From an uncultured Acetatifactor sp. (GTDB taxonomy: Bacteria > Bacillota > Clostridia > Lachnospirales > Lachnospiraceae): 38,476 bases of DNA. The notes beneath the pieces were generated by a model, which was given only the letters and a program-made list of their open reading frames with translations, did no database searches and was not told where the DNA came from. Every line of letters starts with the position of its first letter. Positions within the stretch are counted from its first letter, which is position 1. The translations under genes and the position numbers were made by a program. This document shows, in pieces, positions 16,093-23,669 of the stretch. The DNA is taken from NCBI GenBank assembly GCA_910589655.1, contig CAJUTJ010000007.1, forward strand, positions 1 through 38,476. Reading direction: 5' to 3'.

Positions 16093-17181
16093 ATGGAAAA
16101 AGAACTAAAACGCATCAGTGTTTACGAGGGCTCCACTCTCTTGGGAATGAACGGAGGCCAGCCGGAGAGTCCTGACGGGCAGCTGCTGGTGTATGCCCGT
16201 AAACCGTCCTTGACGGAGGCGCTTACGGAAATCTGGATTTGCGACAGAAACACGTTGGAAAACGGCAGAAAAGTCTTTACGGTTTCCTGCGGCAACCATA
16301 ACGGCCCTTCAGCTACATTTGTGGACAACAAACATATTGTATTTCGTGATACTATTGATCAACTGTCGGCATTCCGGATTCTGAATATAGATACGGGAGA
16401 GGTGCTGTACGGTCCCGTTTTTGCCAAGGAAAGCCATTGTGCGGAAAACGGCTGGTATCCTTTCTCGGTTTCGGAGGAGTTTTTGGGGAAGAATCCTGAG
16501 TATCCCCAAATTGACAGGTGTGGTATTTATTTGTTAAATCTTGCTGCAGGAGAAGTGAAGCGGGTGGCGGATAAGGAGACGGTGTATAATATGGTGGTGC
16601 AGCATGGCTGTGTCCCCAACGAGCAGACGACTTCCATGAGCCACGTCCAGTTGAATCCCTCTGCCACAAGGGTGATGATGCGTTTGAGCGTACAGAATTG
16701 TCCCGTCTTCGGTGCGTTGGGGTGTATTGACATTGAGACCGGCGAGACTCATTTGATTCCGGATAAGCCCGTGCACCAGTTATGGTTTGACGATGATACC
16801 TATATGGCTACAAGGCAGTATTATGACGGGAAACGAATCGAGATGGAGACCAGCCGGATTCAGCGGTTTACGGTGGACGGCGAGTGCCTTGAGACATTAG
16901 GGGGAATCGGGAATCATATCGACGGCTCTCCCGACAGGGAATATTTCACCGGCGACAGGGCATACCCCGGTTATCCTGCGGATATATTCTTGTATCGAAA
17001 AGGCCGGACAGAACCCGCTGCGGTTTTTGGCGGACAGAATTTCCAAAACATTACTTGGAAAAAGCAGATTCATCCTAATCCCACCTTTTCCCGGGACGGA
17101 AAAAGAATATATTTTAATCATCCCGTCAGCGAAGACAGGACGGAGGCTTGTTTCGTAGAAGTGGAGGAACTGTTAAAATAA
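16093..17181 (+). CDS. beta-propeller protein resembling oligogalacturonate lyase / TolB
   Basis: A 362-residue soluble protein without signal peptide, made of repeated four-strand units: QPESPDGQLLVYARK (about 18-32), AFRILNIDTGEVLYGPVF, GIYLLNLAAGEVKRV, MSHVQLNPSATRVMMRL, GCIDIETGETHLIPD and HPNPTFSRDGKRIYFNHP near the C-terminus. The last motif and the overall size match seven-bladed propellers of the oligogalacturonate-lyase (PF14583-like)/TolB type, where histidines in the late blades bind metal. ATG at 16093 follows GAGGGAAGAAGT; an upstream in-frame extension to 16036 has no site. Enzyme versus binding role cannot be decided. No pectin-degradation genes lie nearby. Confidence 0.6.
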   Translation: MEKELKRISVYEGSTLLGMNGGQPESPDGQLLVYARKPSLTEALTEIWICDRNTLENGRKVFTVSCGNHNGPSATFVDNKHIVFRDTIDQLSAFRILNIDTGEVLYGPVFAKESHCAENGWYPFSVSEEFLGKNPEYPQIDRCGIYLLNLAAGEVKRVADKETVYNMVVQHGCVPNEQTTSMSHVQLNPSATRVMMRLSVQNCPVFGALGCIDIETGETHLIPDKPVHQLWFDDDTYMATRQYYDGKRIEMETSRIQRFTVDGECLETLGGIGNHIDGSPDREYFTGDRAYPGYPADIFLYRKGRTEPAAVFGGQNFQNITWKKQIHPNPTFSRDGKRIYFNHPVSEDRTEACFVEVEELLK

Positions 17182-17212
17182 TCTAATCTGCGCTGCAGAT
17201 TTGATTCTTTCG

Positions 17213-17276
17213 TTGCCATATCAGGTGAAATCAAATGCTCACTGCGTTCGCGCTTGATTTCCTGCTGATATGGCAA
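17213..17276. repeat. long imperfect hairpin, REP/BOX-like
   Basis: TTGCCATATCAG (17213-17224) pairs with CTGATATGGCAA (17265-17276), and inside it GAAATCAA (17227-17234) pairs with TTGATTTC (17254-17261). The loop contains CACTGCGTTCGCGC. No T-run follows on either strand, so it is not a standard terminator. It fills the gap between the propeller gene and the PH-like gene. Confidence 0.75.
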
Positions 17277-17339
17277 TATATGCTTGAATATTGGTGGAAT
17301 TAGGATATAATAGAGAAGAGCAAACGGAAAGGTATGGAT

Positions 17340-17720
17340 ATGCATATGGAATTTGTAGAAAGAAAAAGATGGTTGTTTTTAGGTCTGCCCTTCACTTTTA
17401 CAAAATATACAATCAAAGAAGATATGATTACTATAGATGAGGGGCTGCTGAAAACTGTGGAGAATGACTGTTATATGTATAAGGTTCAGGATGTGGAGCA
17501 CAGTGCAGCTTTTCTGGAAAAGATTGCGGGTCTTGGGACAGTGACTTGTTTTACCGGAGATACCACACATCCTACGCTCGTACTGTCACATATCAAGAAT
17601 TCCAAGGCTGTAAAGGACTTTATCCTGCAGAAATCCGAAGAGGCACGTTTAAAAAGGCGTACCGTAAATATGGTGGATATCGGTTCCGGTGATCTACAGG
17701 ATATGGACGATAACGATTAA
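17340..17720 (+). CDS. small PH-domain-like protein
   Basis: A 126-residue protein: MHMEFVERKRWLFLGLPFTF, then KYTIKEDMITIDEGLLKTVE and CYMYKVQDVEH, alternating beta strands like the bacterial PH (YdbS/bPH2) fold, but without the transmembrane segments of YdbS. It ends in an acidic tail (GDLQDMDDND). Three in-frame ATGs (17334, 17340, 17346) follow GGAAAGG at 17327-17333. The middle one has the best spacing. Function unknown; these domains often bind lipid or protein partners. Confidence 0.65.
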   Translation: MHMEFVERKRWLFLGLPFTFTKYTIKEDMITIDEGLLKTVENDCYMYKVQDVEHSAAFLEKIAGLGTVTCFTGDTTHPTLVLSHIKNSKAVKDFILQKSEEARLKRRTVNMVDIGSGDLQDMDDND

Positions 17721-17759
17721 GACTGCCATTTATCATGCAGGAACCGTCCGCGGATGCCG

Positions 17760-18179
17760 TCAAGAAGACTTTCGGGACGGGGCTGTCAGTATTCTTTCAA
17801 ACAGGAGACCGGCTCCGAACCAGAAGGGGGCAAAGTCCAGACGAATCAAATGTCTGATATTCCAGCGGCTGCGGCTGTAATCCCACGGACAGAGCTGCCG
17901 CTTTTCCAATATCCGCCCGGTGAGATATTCTCCGGAAAAGATCATACTCATATAGGTAAGGCCGCGGAACCAGAAGGGCTTTCCTTTCAGCAGCCGGCTG
18001 ACAGGAGACAGAACGGCTACGCAGCCGTAAATAGGGAACATCCAGACAGAGGTGTTTCCTTTAAGCGTCATGTCCCGGCGGCGAAGGGAGTCCAGAGCGG
18101 TAAACAGGATTTCCATGCACCAGCCGGTGAGGCCGCATTTTATAAAATTATGAAAAAACGAAAGCATATTTTTTTTCAT
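17760..18179 (-). CDS. CmpB-like putative ABC-transporter type IV membrane protein
   Basis: A 139-residue integral membrane protein: MKKNMLSFFHNFIKCGLTGW, MEILFTALDSLRRRD, GNTSVWMFPIYGCVAVLSPV, MSMIFSGEYLTGRILEKR and CPWDYS, ending LDFAPFWFGAGLLFERI. The GNTSVWMFPIYG and CPWDY words are signatures of the PF06541 family (putative ABC-transporter type IV), whose biochemical role is not established. ATG at 18179 follows GAGAGGAACC. It faces the PH-like gene, with only 39 bases between stop codons. Upstream is a two-copy 41-bp repeat. Confidence 0.8.
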   Translation of the reverse strand: MKKNMLSFFHNFIKCGLTGWCMEILFTALDSLRRRDMTLKGNTSVWMFPIYGCVAVLSPVSRLLKGKPFWFRGLTYMSMIFSGEYLTGRILEKRQLCPWDYSRSRWNIRHLIRLDFAPFWFGAGLLFERILTAPSRKSS

Positions 18180-18279
18180 GGTTCCTCTCATTCTGCCGCT
18201 TCGGCGGCTTTTATTTTATTCCGCAGGCAACGAGCCGGCCGACTGTCGGCAGATATCTTCGGCTCTCCGATACAACGAC

Positions 18280-18361
18280 GGGCGGATGAGCGGAACTATC
18301 TGATTCCCGTCTAAAACGGCGGGCGGATGAGCGGAACTATCTGATTCCCGTCCAAAACGGC
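18280..18361. repeat. two 41-bp tandem units
   Basis: GGGCGGATGAGCGGAACTAT begins both units (18280-18320 and 18321-18361), each continuing CTGATTCCCGTC and ending AAAACGGC. They differ at one or two bases. A degenerate third start (GGATGCTTGACGG) follows. The repeat lies in the divergent gap between the CmpB-like gene and folC. Confidence 0.9.
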
Positions 18362-18446
18362 GGATGCTTGACGGAAAGGTCAGCAGTCTTAGTATGTTCT
18401 GTAAGTGTGATTTTATGACAAACATTATTTTATGAGGTAAATTCCG

Positions 18447-19748
18447 ATGAATGAAAAAGAAGCCATGGCATTTATAGAAGAGACGGCAGGATATGGCATT
18501 GTGCCGGGGCTGGACAGCATCCGTGAACTATGCCGGCGTCTTGGCAGTCCCCAGAAGGACTTAAAATTTGTCCATATTGCGGGCACCAACGGGAAGGGAT
18601 CGGTAGGTGCCTATATTTCTTCCGTCCTGAAAGCGGCAGGATTCAAGGTGGGACGATATATTTCACCGGTTATTTTTTCTTATCGGGAGAGAATTCAGGT
18701 CAATGACAGGAATATTACCGTTAAGGCACTCTGTCAGGGGATGGAGCGGATTAAGGATATTTGCCGGGAGATGGCGGGAGAAGGGCTGCCCCATCCCACC
18801 CCCTTTGATATCGAGACGGCATTAGGATTCCTGTATTTTCAGGAAAAATGCTGTGATATTGTAGTGCTTGAAACCGGTATGGGAGGGCTTCTGGATTCCA
18901 CCAATATTGTGGAAAATACGCTTGCGGCCGTGTTTGCGTCCATTAGCAGGGATCATATGAAATTTCTGGGAAATACTTTGGAGGAGATTGCAGCTCAGAA
19001 AGCGGGAATTATCAAAAAGGGCTGTAGCGTTGTCACCATTTGCCAGAAAGAACAGGCGAAGAAAATAATTTCAGATCAGGCGCAAAGCTTAGGATGCCCC
19101 TTGACAGTCACGGATCCGGAAACTATCAAGAATATCCGATACGGACTGGAAAAACAGCGGTTTGATTATAAAAACAGAAAAAAACTCGAAATTTCTCTGG
19201 CGGGAAAATATCAACCCGAAAATGCGGCATTGGCGCTGGATGTGATAGATATATTAATGAAAAAAGGGCTTTCCGTATCGGAAGAAGCCATTGTCCGGGG
19301 ATTGGCGGAAACAAGATGGCCGGGGCGTTTTACCGTAATAAGGAAAAAGCCGTATTTCGTGGTGGACGGCGCTCATAATGAAGACGCCGCAAAGAGGCTT
19401 GCCGAGTCCATAGAATATTATTTTACAAATAAGAGAATTATCTATATAATGGGGGTATTGAAGGACAAGGAGTACGAGAAGATAATTCGTTTGACTGCCC
19501 CTTATGCGGAACATATCCTTACTGTGACTTCACCCCGGAACCCCAGAGCGCTTCCCGCCATGGAACTGGCTAGAGAAGTAGCGTTGGTGCATTCTCAGGT
19601 GACGGCCGTGGACAGTTTGGAGGAAGCGGTTGAGATGAGTACTCTCTTGGCGGGAAAAGACGGTGTAATAATTGCTTTTGGTTCCCTGTCCTATTTAGGA
19701 AAGCTGATGGAGATCGTGGAAGAAAAAGATACTACAAGGAAGGTGTGA
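18447..19748 (+). CDS. folC: bifunctional dihydrofolate / folylpolyglutamate synthase
   Basis: A 433-residue Mur-ligase-type enzyme that adds glutamate to dihydropteroate and folates using ATP. The P-loop GTNGKGS is at 46-52. The second ATP/Mg region includes VLETGMGGLLDSTN (near 147-160), the SRDHMKFLG segment follows, and the C-terminal domain has VVDGAHNEDAA (near 305-315). Length is standard. The start follows GAGGTAAATTCCG. First gene of the folate cluster; 189 bases separate it from folE. Confidence 0.95.
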   Translation: MNEKEAMAFIEETAGYGIVPGLDSIRELCRRLGSPQKDLKFVHIAGTNGKGSVGAYISSVLKAAGFKVGRYISPVIFSYRERIQVNDRNITVKALCQGMERIKDICREMAGEGLPHPTPFDIETALGFLYFQEKCCDIVVLETGMGGLLDSTNIVENTLAAVFASISRDHMKFLGNTLEEIAAQKAGIIKKGCSVVTICQKEQAKKIISDQAQSLGCPLTVTDPETIKNIRYGLEKQRFDYKNRKKLEISLAGKYQPENAALALDVIDILMKKGLSVSEEAIVRGLAETRWPGRFTVIRKKPYFVVDGAHNEDAAKRLAESIEYYFTNKRIIYIMGVLKDKEYEKIIRLTAPYAEHILTVTSPRNPRALPAMELAREVALVHSQVTAVDSLEEAVEMSTLLAGKDGVIIAFGSLSYLGKLMEIVEEKDTTRKV

Positions 19749-19905
19749 ACAGTATGGGAAGCCGGCAGCAGGTTTATTAAAGGCTGGGCGAGAACCTGAC
19801 GCAGGTCGGGACGGCAGCCTGCAGACAGCTAGTTTCAGACGAAGCAGTCCTGCAACGGAAAACGTGGGAAAAGACTGCAGGCAGAAATCCGTAGGGGAGA
19901 AAATT

Positions 19906-19944
19906 ATGGAAAAGAAAACCGGAAAGGCAGCAAGAAAATGGTAG
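19906..19944 (+). CDS. 12-residue upstream ORF overlapping the folE start
   Basis: ATGGAAAAGAAAACC opens a 13-codon frame (MEKKTGKAARKW, stop) with a strong GGGGAG ribosome site at 19894-19899. Its stop codon lies inside AAATGGTAG, whose ATG is the folE start, so the two frames overlap by 7 bases. The folE start itself has a weaker, more distant GGAAAGG. This arrangement suggests translational coupling, with the peptide feeding ribosomes to folE. The peptide itself is unlikely to have a function. Too short to prove by sequence alone. Confidence 0.4.
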   Translation: MEKKTGKAARKW

Positions 19945-20495
19945 ATCAGGAGAAAATCAGGGAAGCAGTGAAGCTGCTGCTGGAAGGAATCGGTGAAGAT
20001 ACCGCAAGAGAAGGATTGATAGGAACTCCGGACAGAATTGCCAGAATGTACAGTGAAATTTTTTCCGGAATGGAGGAAGGGGCGGAGGAGCATCTTTCCA
20101 AGGTGTTTGCCGTGGAGAATAATGAAATGGTGCTGGAGAAGGATATTGTATTTTACTCTATGTGTGAGCATCATATGATGCCTTTTTACGGCAAAGCACA
20201 TGTGGCATATGTCCCCGACGGAAAAGTGGCGGGATTGAGCAAATTGGCAAGGACCGTGGAAGTCTTTGCGAAACGTCTGCAGATTCAGGAGAGAATGACA
20301 GGGCAGATTGCGGATGCCGTGATGAGTGATTTGAAGCCTCAGGGTGTGATGGTGGTTTTGGAGGCGGAGCATATGTGTATGACCATGCGGGGAGTGAAAA
20401 AGCCGGGCAGCAAGACGGTAAGTATTGCCGCCAGAGGCATCTTTGAAAAGAATCCGGAATTGAAGAATCAATTTTTTCAAATGTTACAGTTATAA
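19938..20495 (+). CDS. folE: GTP cyclohydrolase I
   Basis: A 185-residue type I enzyme converting GTP to dihydroneopterin triphosphate, the entry to folate synthesis. The zinc ligands are in SMCEHHMMPFYG (Cys76, His79) and EHMCMTMRG (Cys147). GTPDRIARMY (29-38) and SKLARTVEVFAKRLQIQE (101-118) are family signatures. Length is normal. Located between folC and the tandem array. Its start overlaps a short upstream ORF. Confidence 0.97.
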   Translation: MVDQEKIREAVKLLLEGIGEDTAREGLIGTPDRIARMYSEIFSGMEEGAEEHLSKVFAVENNEMVLEKDIVFYSMCEHHMMPFYGKAHVAYVPDGKVAGLSKLARTVEVFAKRLQIQERMTGQIADAVMSDLKPQGVMVVLEAEHMCMTMRGVKKPGSKTVSIAARGIFEKNPELKNQFFQMLQL

Positions 20496-20700
20496 AGAAA
20501 TGTCACAGACGGCACAATGCCCCAGAATGTTCCAGACGGCACAATATTCTCATTTTCCCCGACAGGTGCGCGTACTTATGTGGAACTTGTTTGTAAATTC
20601 GTTATTTTATACGGAAATTCCGAGGGATTTCCTATTCGGCGAAAAGATGCTTTGTGGCAGATTGCATAGAGCTTTAGATTCGCCGTACTGCCGAGAGACG
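20496..20700. other. spacer between folE and the 40-bp array
   Basis: No gene. It contains two imperfect copies of CAGACGGCACAAT (20507-20519 and 20532-20544), 25 bp apart, directly after the folE stop. A short plus-strand frame here has no start signal. Confidence 0.5.
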
Positions 20701-21060
20701 GAATATAGATCAGGCCGATTTGAGAAGCGAAGAAGCCGCAGAACATAGGTCAGGCCGATTTGAGAAGCGAAGAAGCCGCAGAACATAGGCCATGCCGATT
20801 TGAGAAGCGAAGAAGCCGCAGAACATAGGCCATGCCGATTTGAGAAGCGAGGAAGCCGCAGAACATAGGCCATGCCGATTTGAGAAGCGAAGAAGCCGCA
20901 GAACATAGGCCAGACTGATTTGAGAAGCGAGGAAGCCGCAGAACATAGGCCATGCCGATTTGAGAAGCGAGGAAGCCGCAGAACATAGGCCAGACTGATT
21001 TGAGAAGCGAAGAAGCCGCAGAACATAGGGCAGGCTGATTTGAGAAGCAAACAAGCCGCA
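20701..21060. repeat. 40-bp tandem array, nine units
   Basis: Nine exact-length units tile 20701-21060 (20701-20740, 20741-20780 and so on). Each begins GAACATAGG (GAATATAGA in the first) and contains CCGATTTGAGAAGCGA then AGAAGCCGCA. Variation is confined to a few positions: GTCAGG/GCCATG/GCCAGA, CGAAGAAG/CGAGGAAG, and a diverged last unit (AAGCAAACAAG). Alternation of the CATG and CAGA variants suggests duplication of multi-unit blocks. The three long minus-strand frames across it are artefacts, since 40 is not a multiple of 3. The array runs directly into the start of the HD-domain gene. Confidence 0.97.
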
Positions 21061-21075
21061 GCATGGAGGTTGGAG

Positions 21076-21567
21076 TTGGACAAGGCAGATCGAATCGACA
21101 GAATATTGAAAAATGAATTTTTTAGATTAAATGTGGAGAAAAACGGGGAGGCGGAAGCAGAACGCTGCTTTTGCCGTCATGACATGTCGCATTTTCTGGA
21201 TGTGGCAAGGATCGGGATGATTTTGAATCTGAAGGAGCAGCAGGGCGTGGAGGAGGAACTCGTCTATGCGGCGGGGTTATTACATGATATAGGTAAACAT
21301 CTGCAATATAATGAGGGGACTCCCCATGAGCAGGCAAGTGCGGAAATCGCACCGGTTATTTTGAGGGAATGCGGATTCAGCGAGGAAGAGACGGATATCA
21401 TCGTAAGAGCCATTCGCGCCCACAGAGACAAGTCTTCTGCGTCCGAGAAGGGATTGACCGGAATACTCTACCGTGCCGACAAGGCAAGCCGTCCATGCTT
21501 TGCCTGTAAAGTACGGCAGGAGTGTAACTGGAAAGGGGATAAAAAGAACCTGATAATTAAGTGGTAA
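21076..21567 (+). CDS. HD-domain phosphohydrolase in the folate cluster
   Basis: A protein of about 163 residues with the metal-binding HD signature: CRHDMSHFLDVARI, then GLLHDIGKHLQYNEGTPHE, and an IIVRAIRAHRDKSS segment giving the later His. A cysteine-rich end (CFACKVRQECNW) could bind metal too. No ATG fits. I place the start at TTG 21076, six bases after GGAGG; TTG 21070 is possible, and longer forms would read into the repeat. HD proteins hydrolyse phosphate esters. Sitting between folE and folP, it might remove phosphates from dihydroneopterin triphosphate, a step otherwise unassigned here, but this is inference. Confidence 0.8.
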   Translation: MDKADRIDRILKNEFFRLNVEKNGEAEAERCFCRHDMSHFLDVARIGMILNLKEQQGVEEELVYAAGLLHDIGKHLQYNEGTPHEQASAEIAPVILRECGFSEEETDIIVRAIRAHRDKSSASEKGLTGILYRADKASRPCFACKVRQECNWKGDKKNLIIKW

Positions 21568-21638
21568 ACAGAAAGGCGGAATCGCGGCATTTTTCATCTT
21601 GATTTGAGATTCTGCAAAGCGGAATGACGGAGGTTGAT

Positions 21639-22454
21639 ATGAATATCGGCGGAAGAGAATATCAGACAAAGGGACATACATATGTAATGGGAATTCTGAA
21701 TGTTACTCCGGATTCCTTTTCCGATGGGGGAAAATGGAACGACCGGGACAGGGCGTTAAGACATGCGGAAGAGATGTTGAAGGAAGGTGCGGATCTGATT
21801 GACATCGGCGGAGAGTCTACCAGACCCGGTTATACTCCTCTTTCGGCGGAGGAGGAAATCGCAAGAGTGGCGCCGGTTATAGAAGCGGTGAAGTCGCATT
21901 TCGATGTGCCCGTTTCGCTGGATACGTGTAAAGGAGAAGTGGCAAAGGCGGGAATTGCAGCAGGAGCGGATCTGATTAATGATATTTGGGGCTTGAGATA
22001 TGACGATAAAATGGCAGGTGTAATTTCCGAGAGCGGATTACCGTGCTGCCTGATGCATAACAGACGGAATACCGATTACGTTAATTTTATCGAGGATGTG
22101 GCAGCTGATTTGTCCCAATCGCTGCAATTGGCAGAGAGGGCGGGAATCAGCCGGGAAAAGATTATTGTAGATCCGGGAGTGGGCTTTGCAAAAAGCTATG
22201 AGCAGAATCTGGAGATCATCCGCTGCTTGGAAAGCCTCCATGGGCTGGGCTGTCCGATTTTATTGGGGTGCAGCCGTAAATCCGTGATAGGTCTCACTTT
22301 GGATCTTCCTGCCGGAGACAGAGTGGAAGGAACCATAGTCACTACGGTTATGGGTGTTTTGAAAGGATGCATGTTCGTCCGCGTCCATGATATAAAAGAG
22401 AATATCAGGGCAATAAAAATGGCGGAAGCCATTCTGCATGGTATAAGAGAATAA
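21639..22454 (+). CDS. folP: dihydropteroate synthase
   Basis: A 271-residue TIM-barrel enzyme condensing the pterin pyrophosphate with p-aminobenzoate. NVTPDSFSDGG (21-31) and DIGGESTRPG (55-64) are the two DHPS signatures. Later motifs include NDIWGLRYD, DPGVGFAKS and LGCSRKSVIG. ATG at 21639 is chosen because GGAGG sits five bases upstream; the ATG at 21624 contains that ribosome site. Usual length. It is the sulfonamide target in sensitive bacteria. Confidence 0.96.
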   Translation: MNIGGREYQTKGHTYVMGILNVTPDSFSDGGKWNDRDRALRHAEEMLKEGADLIDIGGESTRPGYTPLSAEEEIARVAPVIEAVKSHFDVPVSLDTCKGEVAKAGIAAGADLINDIWGLRYDDKMAGVISESGLPCCLMHNRRNTDYVNFIEDVAADLSQSLQLAERAGISREKIIVDPGVGFAKSYEQNLEIIRCLESLHGLGCPILLGCSRKSVIGLTLDLPAGDRVEGTIVTTVMGVLKGCMFVRVHDIKENIRAIKMAEAILHGIRE

Positions 22455-22531
22455 ACCTTCCTTCTCCGGAACAAAAATGCCAGAAAGAAATTATCAGCTG
22501 CATATTTTCGCAAATGAAATTCCTTCCCATA

Positions 22532-22585
22532 CATGAGCGCTTTCCTTCCGGAACCGGAAACAGTTCCGGAAAGGAAGCGCTCATG
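22532..22585 (+). other. long hairpin between folP and folBK
   Basis: CATGAGCGCTTTCCTTCCGG (22532-22551, arm to 22554) pairs with the arm at 22563-22585 (reverse complement CATGAGCGCTTCCTTTCCGG). This is a 23-bp stem with only about two mismatches and an 8-base loop. No T-run follows, so termination is not expected; RNA processing or stabilisation of the upstream message is more likely. The gap 22455-22684 holds no gene. Confidence 0.75.
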
Positions 22586-22684
22586 CAAGGATGTAGAGAA
22601 GCAGGGCCGGAACCGAAATAGGAGATGAAGCTTGGAAGTAAACTTCCAAATATTGATTGGTATGTGCGCAAGAGGGGTATAAAA

Positions 22685-23536
22685 ATGTATTTGGAGAACG
22701 CTAAGGACAAAATTTGTATCGAACTGTTGGAAGTATATGCTCATCATGGAGTTTTTCCGGAAGAGAAGCAGAAAGGGCAGCCGTTTCTGATCAATGCGGT
22801 GCTTTATGCCGACCTCCGGAAAGCCGGAAAAGAAGACCGGCTGGAGCTGTCAACGGATTATGGAGAGGTCTGCCAATTTATGACTCAGTGGATGCAGGAA
22901 AACACTTTTAATCTGATTGAAGCCGTGGCGGAAGGACTGGCTCAGGCAGTTTTGCTGAGATACGAATTGATATCCGGTATTGATTTGGAGATCCGGAAAC
23001 CGGAAGCGCCCATTGAGCAGCCCTTCGGCTGTGTCTCCGTAAAGATTCACAGAGAATGGCATAAAGCTTATTTGGGCGTGGGCTCTAATATGGGGGATAA
23101 GAAACACTACATTCAGGAGGCGGTGGAAGCGTTAAAGTCCCATCCGCTGACGGTTGTGAACGGAATTTCCGACCTCATTGAGACAGAGCCCTATGGAGGG
23201 GTGGTTCAGGACAACTTCTTAAACGGAGTGATAGAGATTGAAACGCTGCTTTCTCCCATGGAACTGTTGGATATGCTCCACGAGATCGAAGGGGCGGCAG
23301 GAAGAGTGAGAGAGGTTCGCTGGGGACCCAGAACGCTTGACTTGGATATTATATTTTACGATAAAATTGTCTATGAAGATGATGCGCTGATAATTCCCCA
23401 TCAGGACATGGAGAACCGTCGGTTTGTGCTGGAGCCGTTGAAAATGCTGGCTCCCAATTACAGGCATCCCGTTTTGGGGAAAACGGTGAGCCGGCTTCTG
23501 GAAGATATTCTTTCCAAAGAGGAGCCAAGGGGCTGA
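22685..23536 (+). CDS. folBK: fused dihydroneopterin aldolase / HPPK
   Basis: A 283-residue fusion of two consecutive folate enzymes. Residues 1-125 are FolB (IELLEVYAHHGVFPEEKQKG at about 12-31, TDYGEVCQF, VEIRKPEAPI-like strand). Residues 128-280 are FolK (AYLGVGSNMGDKK, DNFLNGVIEIET, and the catalytic RWGPRTLDLDIIFYD near 208-222). It makes hydroxymethyl-dihydropterin and pyrophosphorylates it for FolP. ATG at 22685 follows GAGGGGTATAAAA. An in-frame extension of 20 codons upstream is not conserved. Last gene of the folate cluster. Confidence 0.95.
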   Translation: MYLENAKDKICIELLEVYAHHGVFPEEKQKGQPFLINAVLYADLRKAGKEDRLELSTDYGEVCQFMTQWMQENTFNLIEAVAEGLAQAVLLRYELISGIDLEIRKPEAPIEQPFGCVSVKIHREWHKAYLGVGSNMGDKKHYIQEAVEALKSHPLTVVNGISDLIETEPYGGVVQDNFLNGVIEIETLLSPMELLDMLHEIEGAAGRVREVRWGPRTLDLDIIFYDKIVYEDDALIIPHQDMENRRFVLEPLKMLAPNYRHPVLGKTVSRLLEDILSKEEPRG

Positions 23537-23669
23537 TTTTATGATTCCGGTAGAACGATCTCGAAATAGCCGGACGGTACAAATACCGCATTTTCAAACG
23601 TTTCCGGTGAATCGGCCTGATTGAACTGCGCTCTGCCGGAATATGAAAGCAACTGCAAGAAATATGGAG
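23537..23669 (-). other. possible C-terminal gene remnant between convergent genes
   Basis: On the minus strand an open frame reads YSGRAQFNQADSPETFENAV, then FVPSGYFEIVLPES and a stop near 23540. It is protein-like but has no start and overlaps the end of the HepS1-like gene. I do not recognise the family. It may be the tail of a lost gene. Confidence 0.2.

Noticed and set aside
19695..20480. 261-codon minus-strand frame opposite folE
   Set aside because: Antisense shadow; His/Phe-rich composition typical of reverse-strand reading of GC-biased codons.
20701..21060. 40-bp array considered as a CRISPR
   Set aside because: Units are contiguous with no unique spacers.
20607..21083. Three long overlapping minus-strand frames of 104-158 codons
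   Set aside because: They are the same 40-bp tandem repeat read in three frames (40 is not divisible by 3). They have no start signals and consist of a low-complexity repeated peptide.
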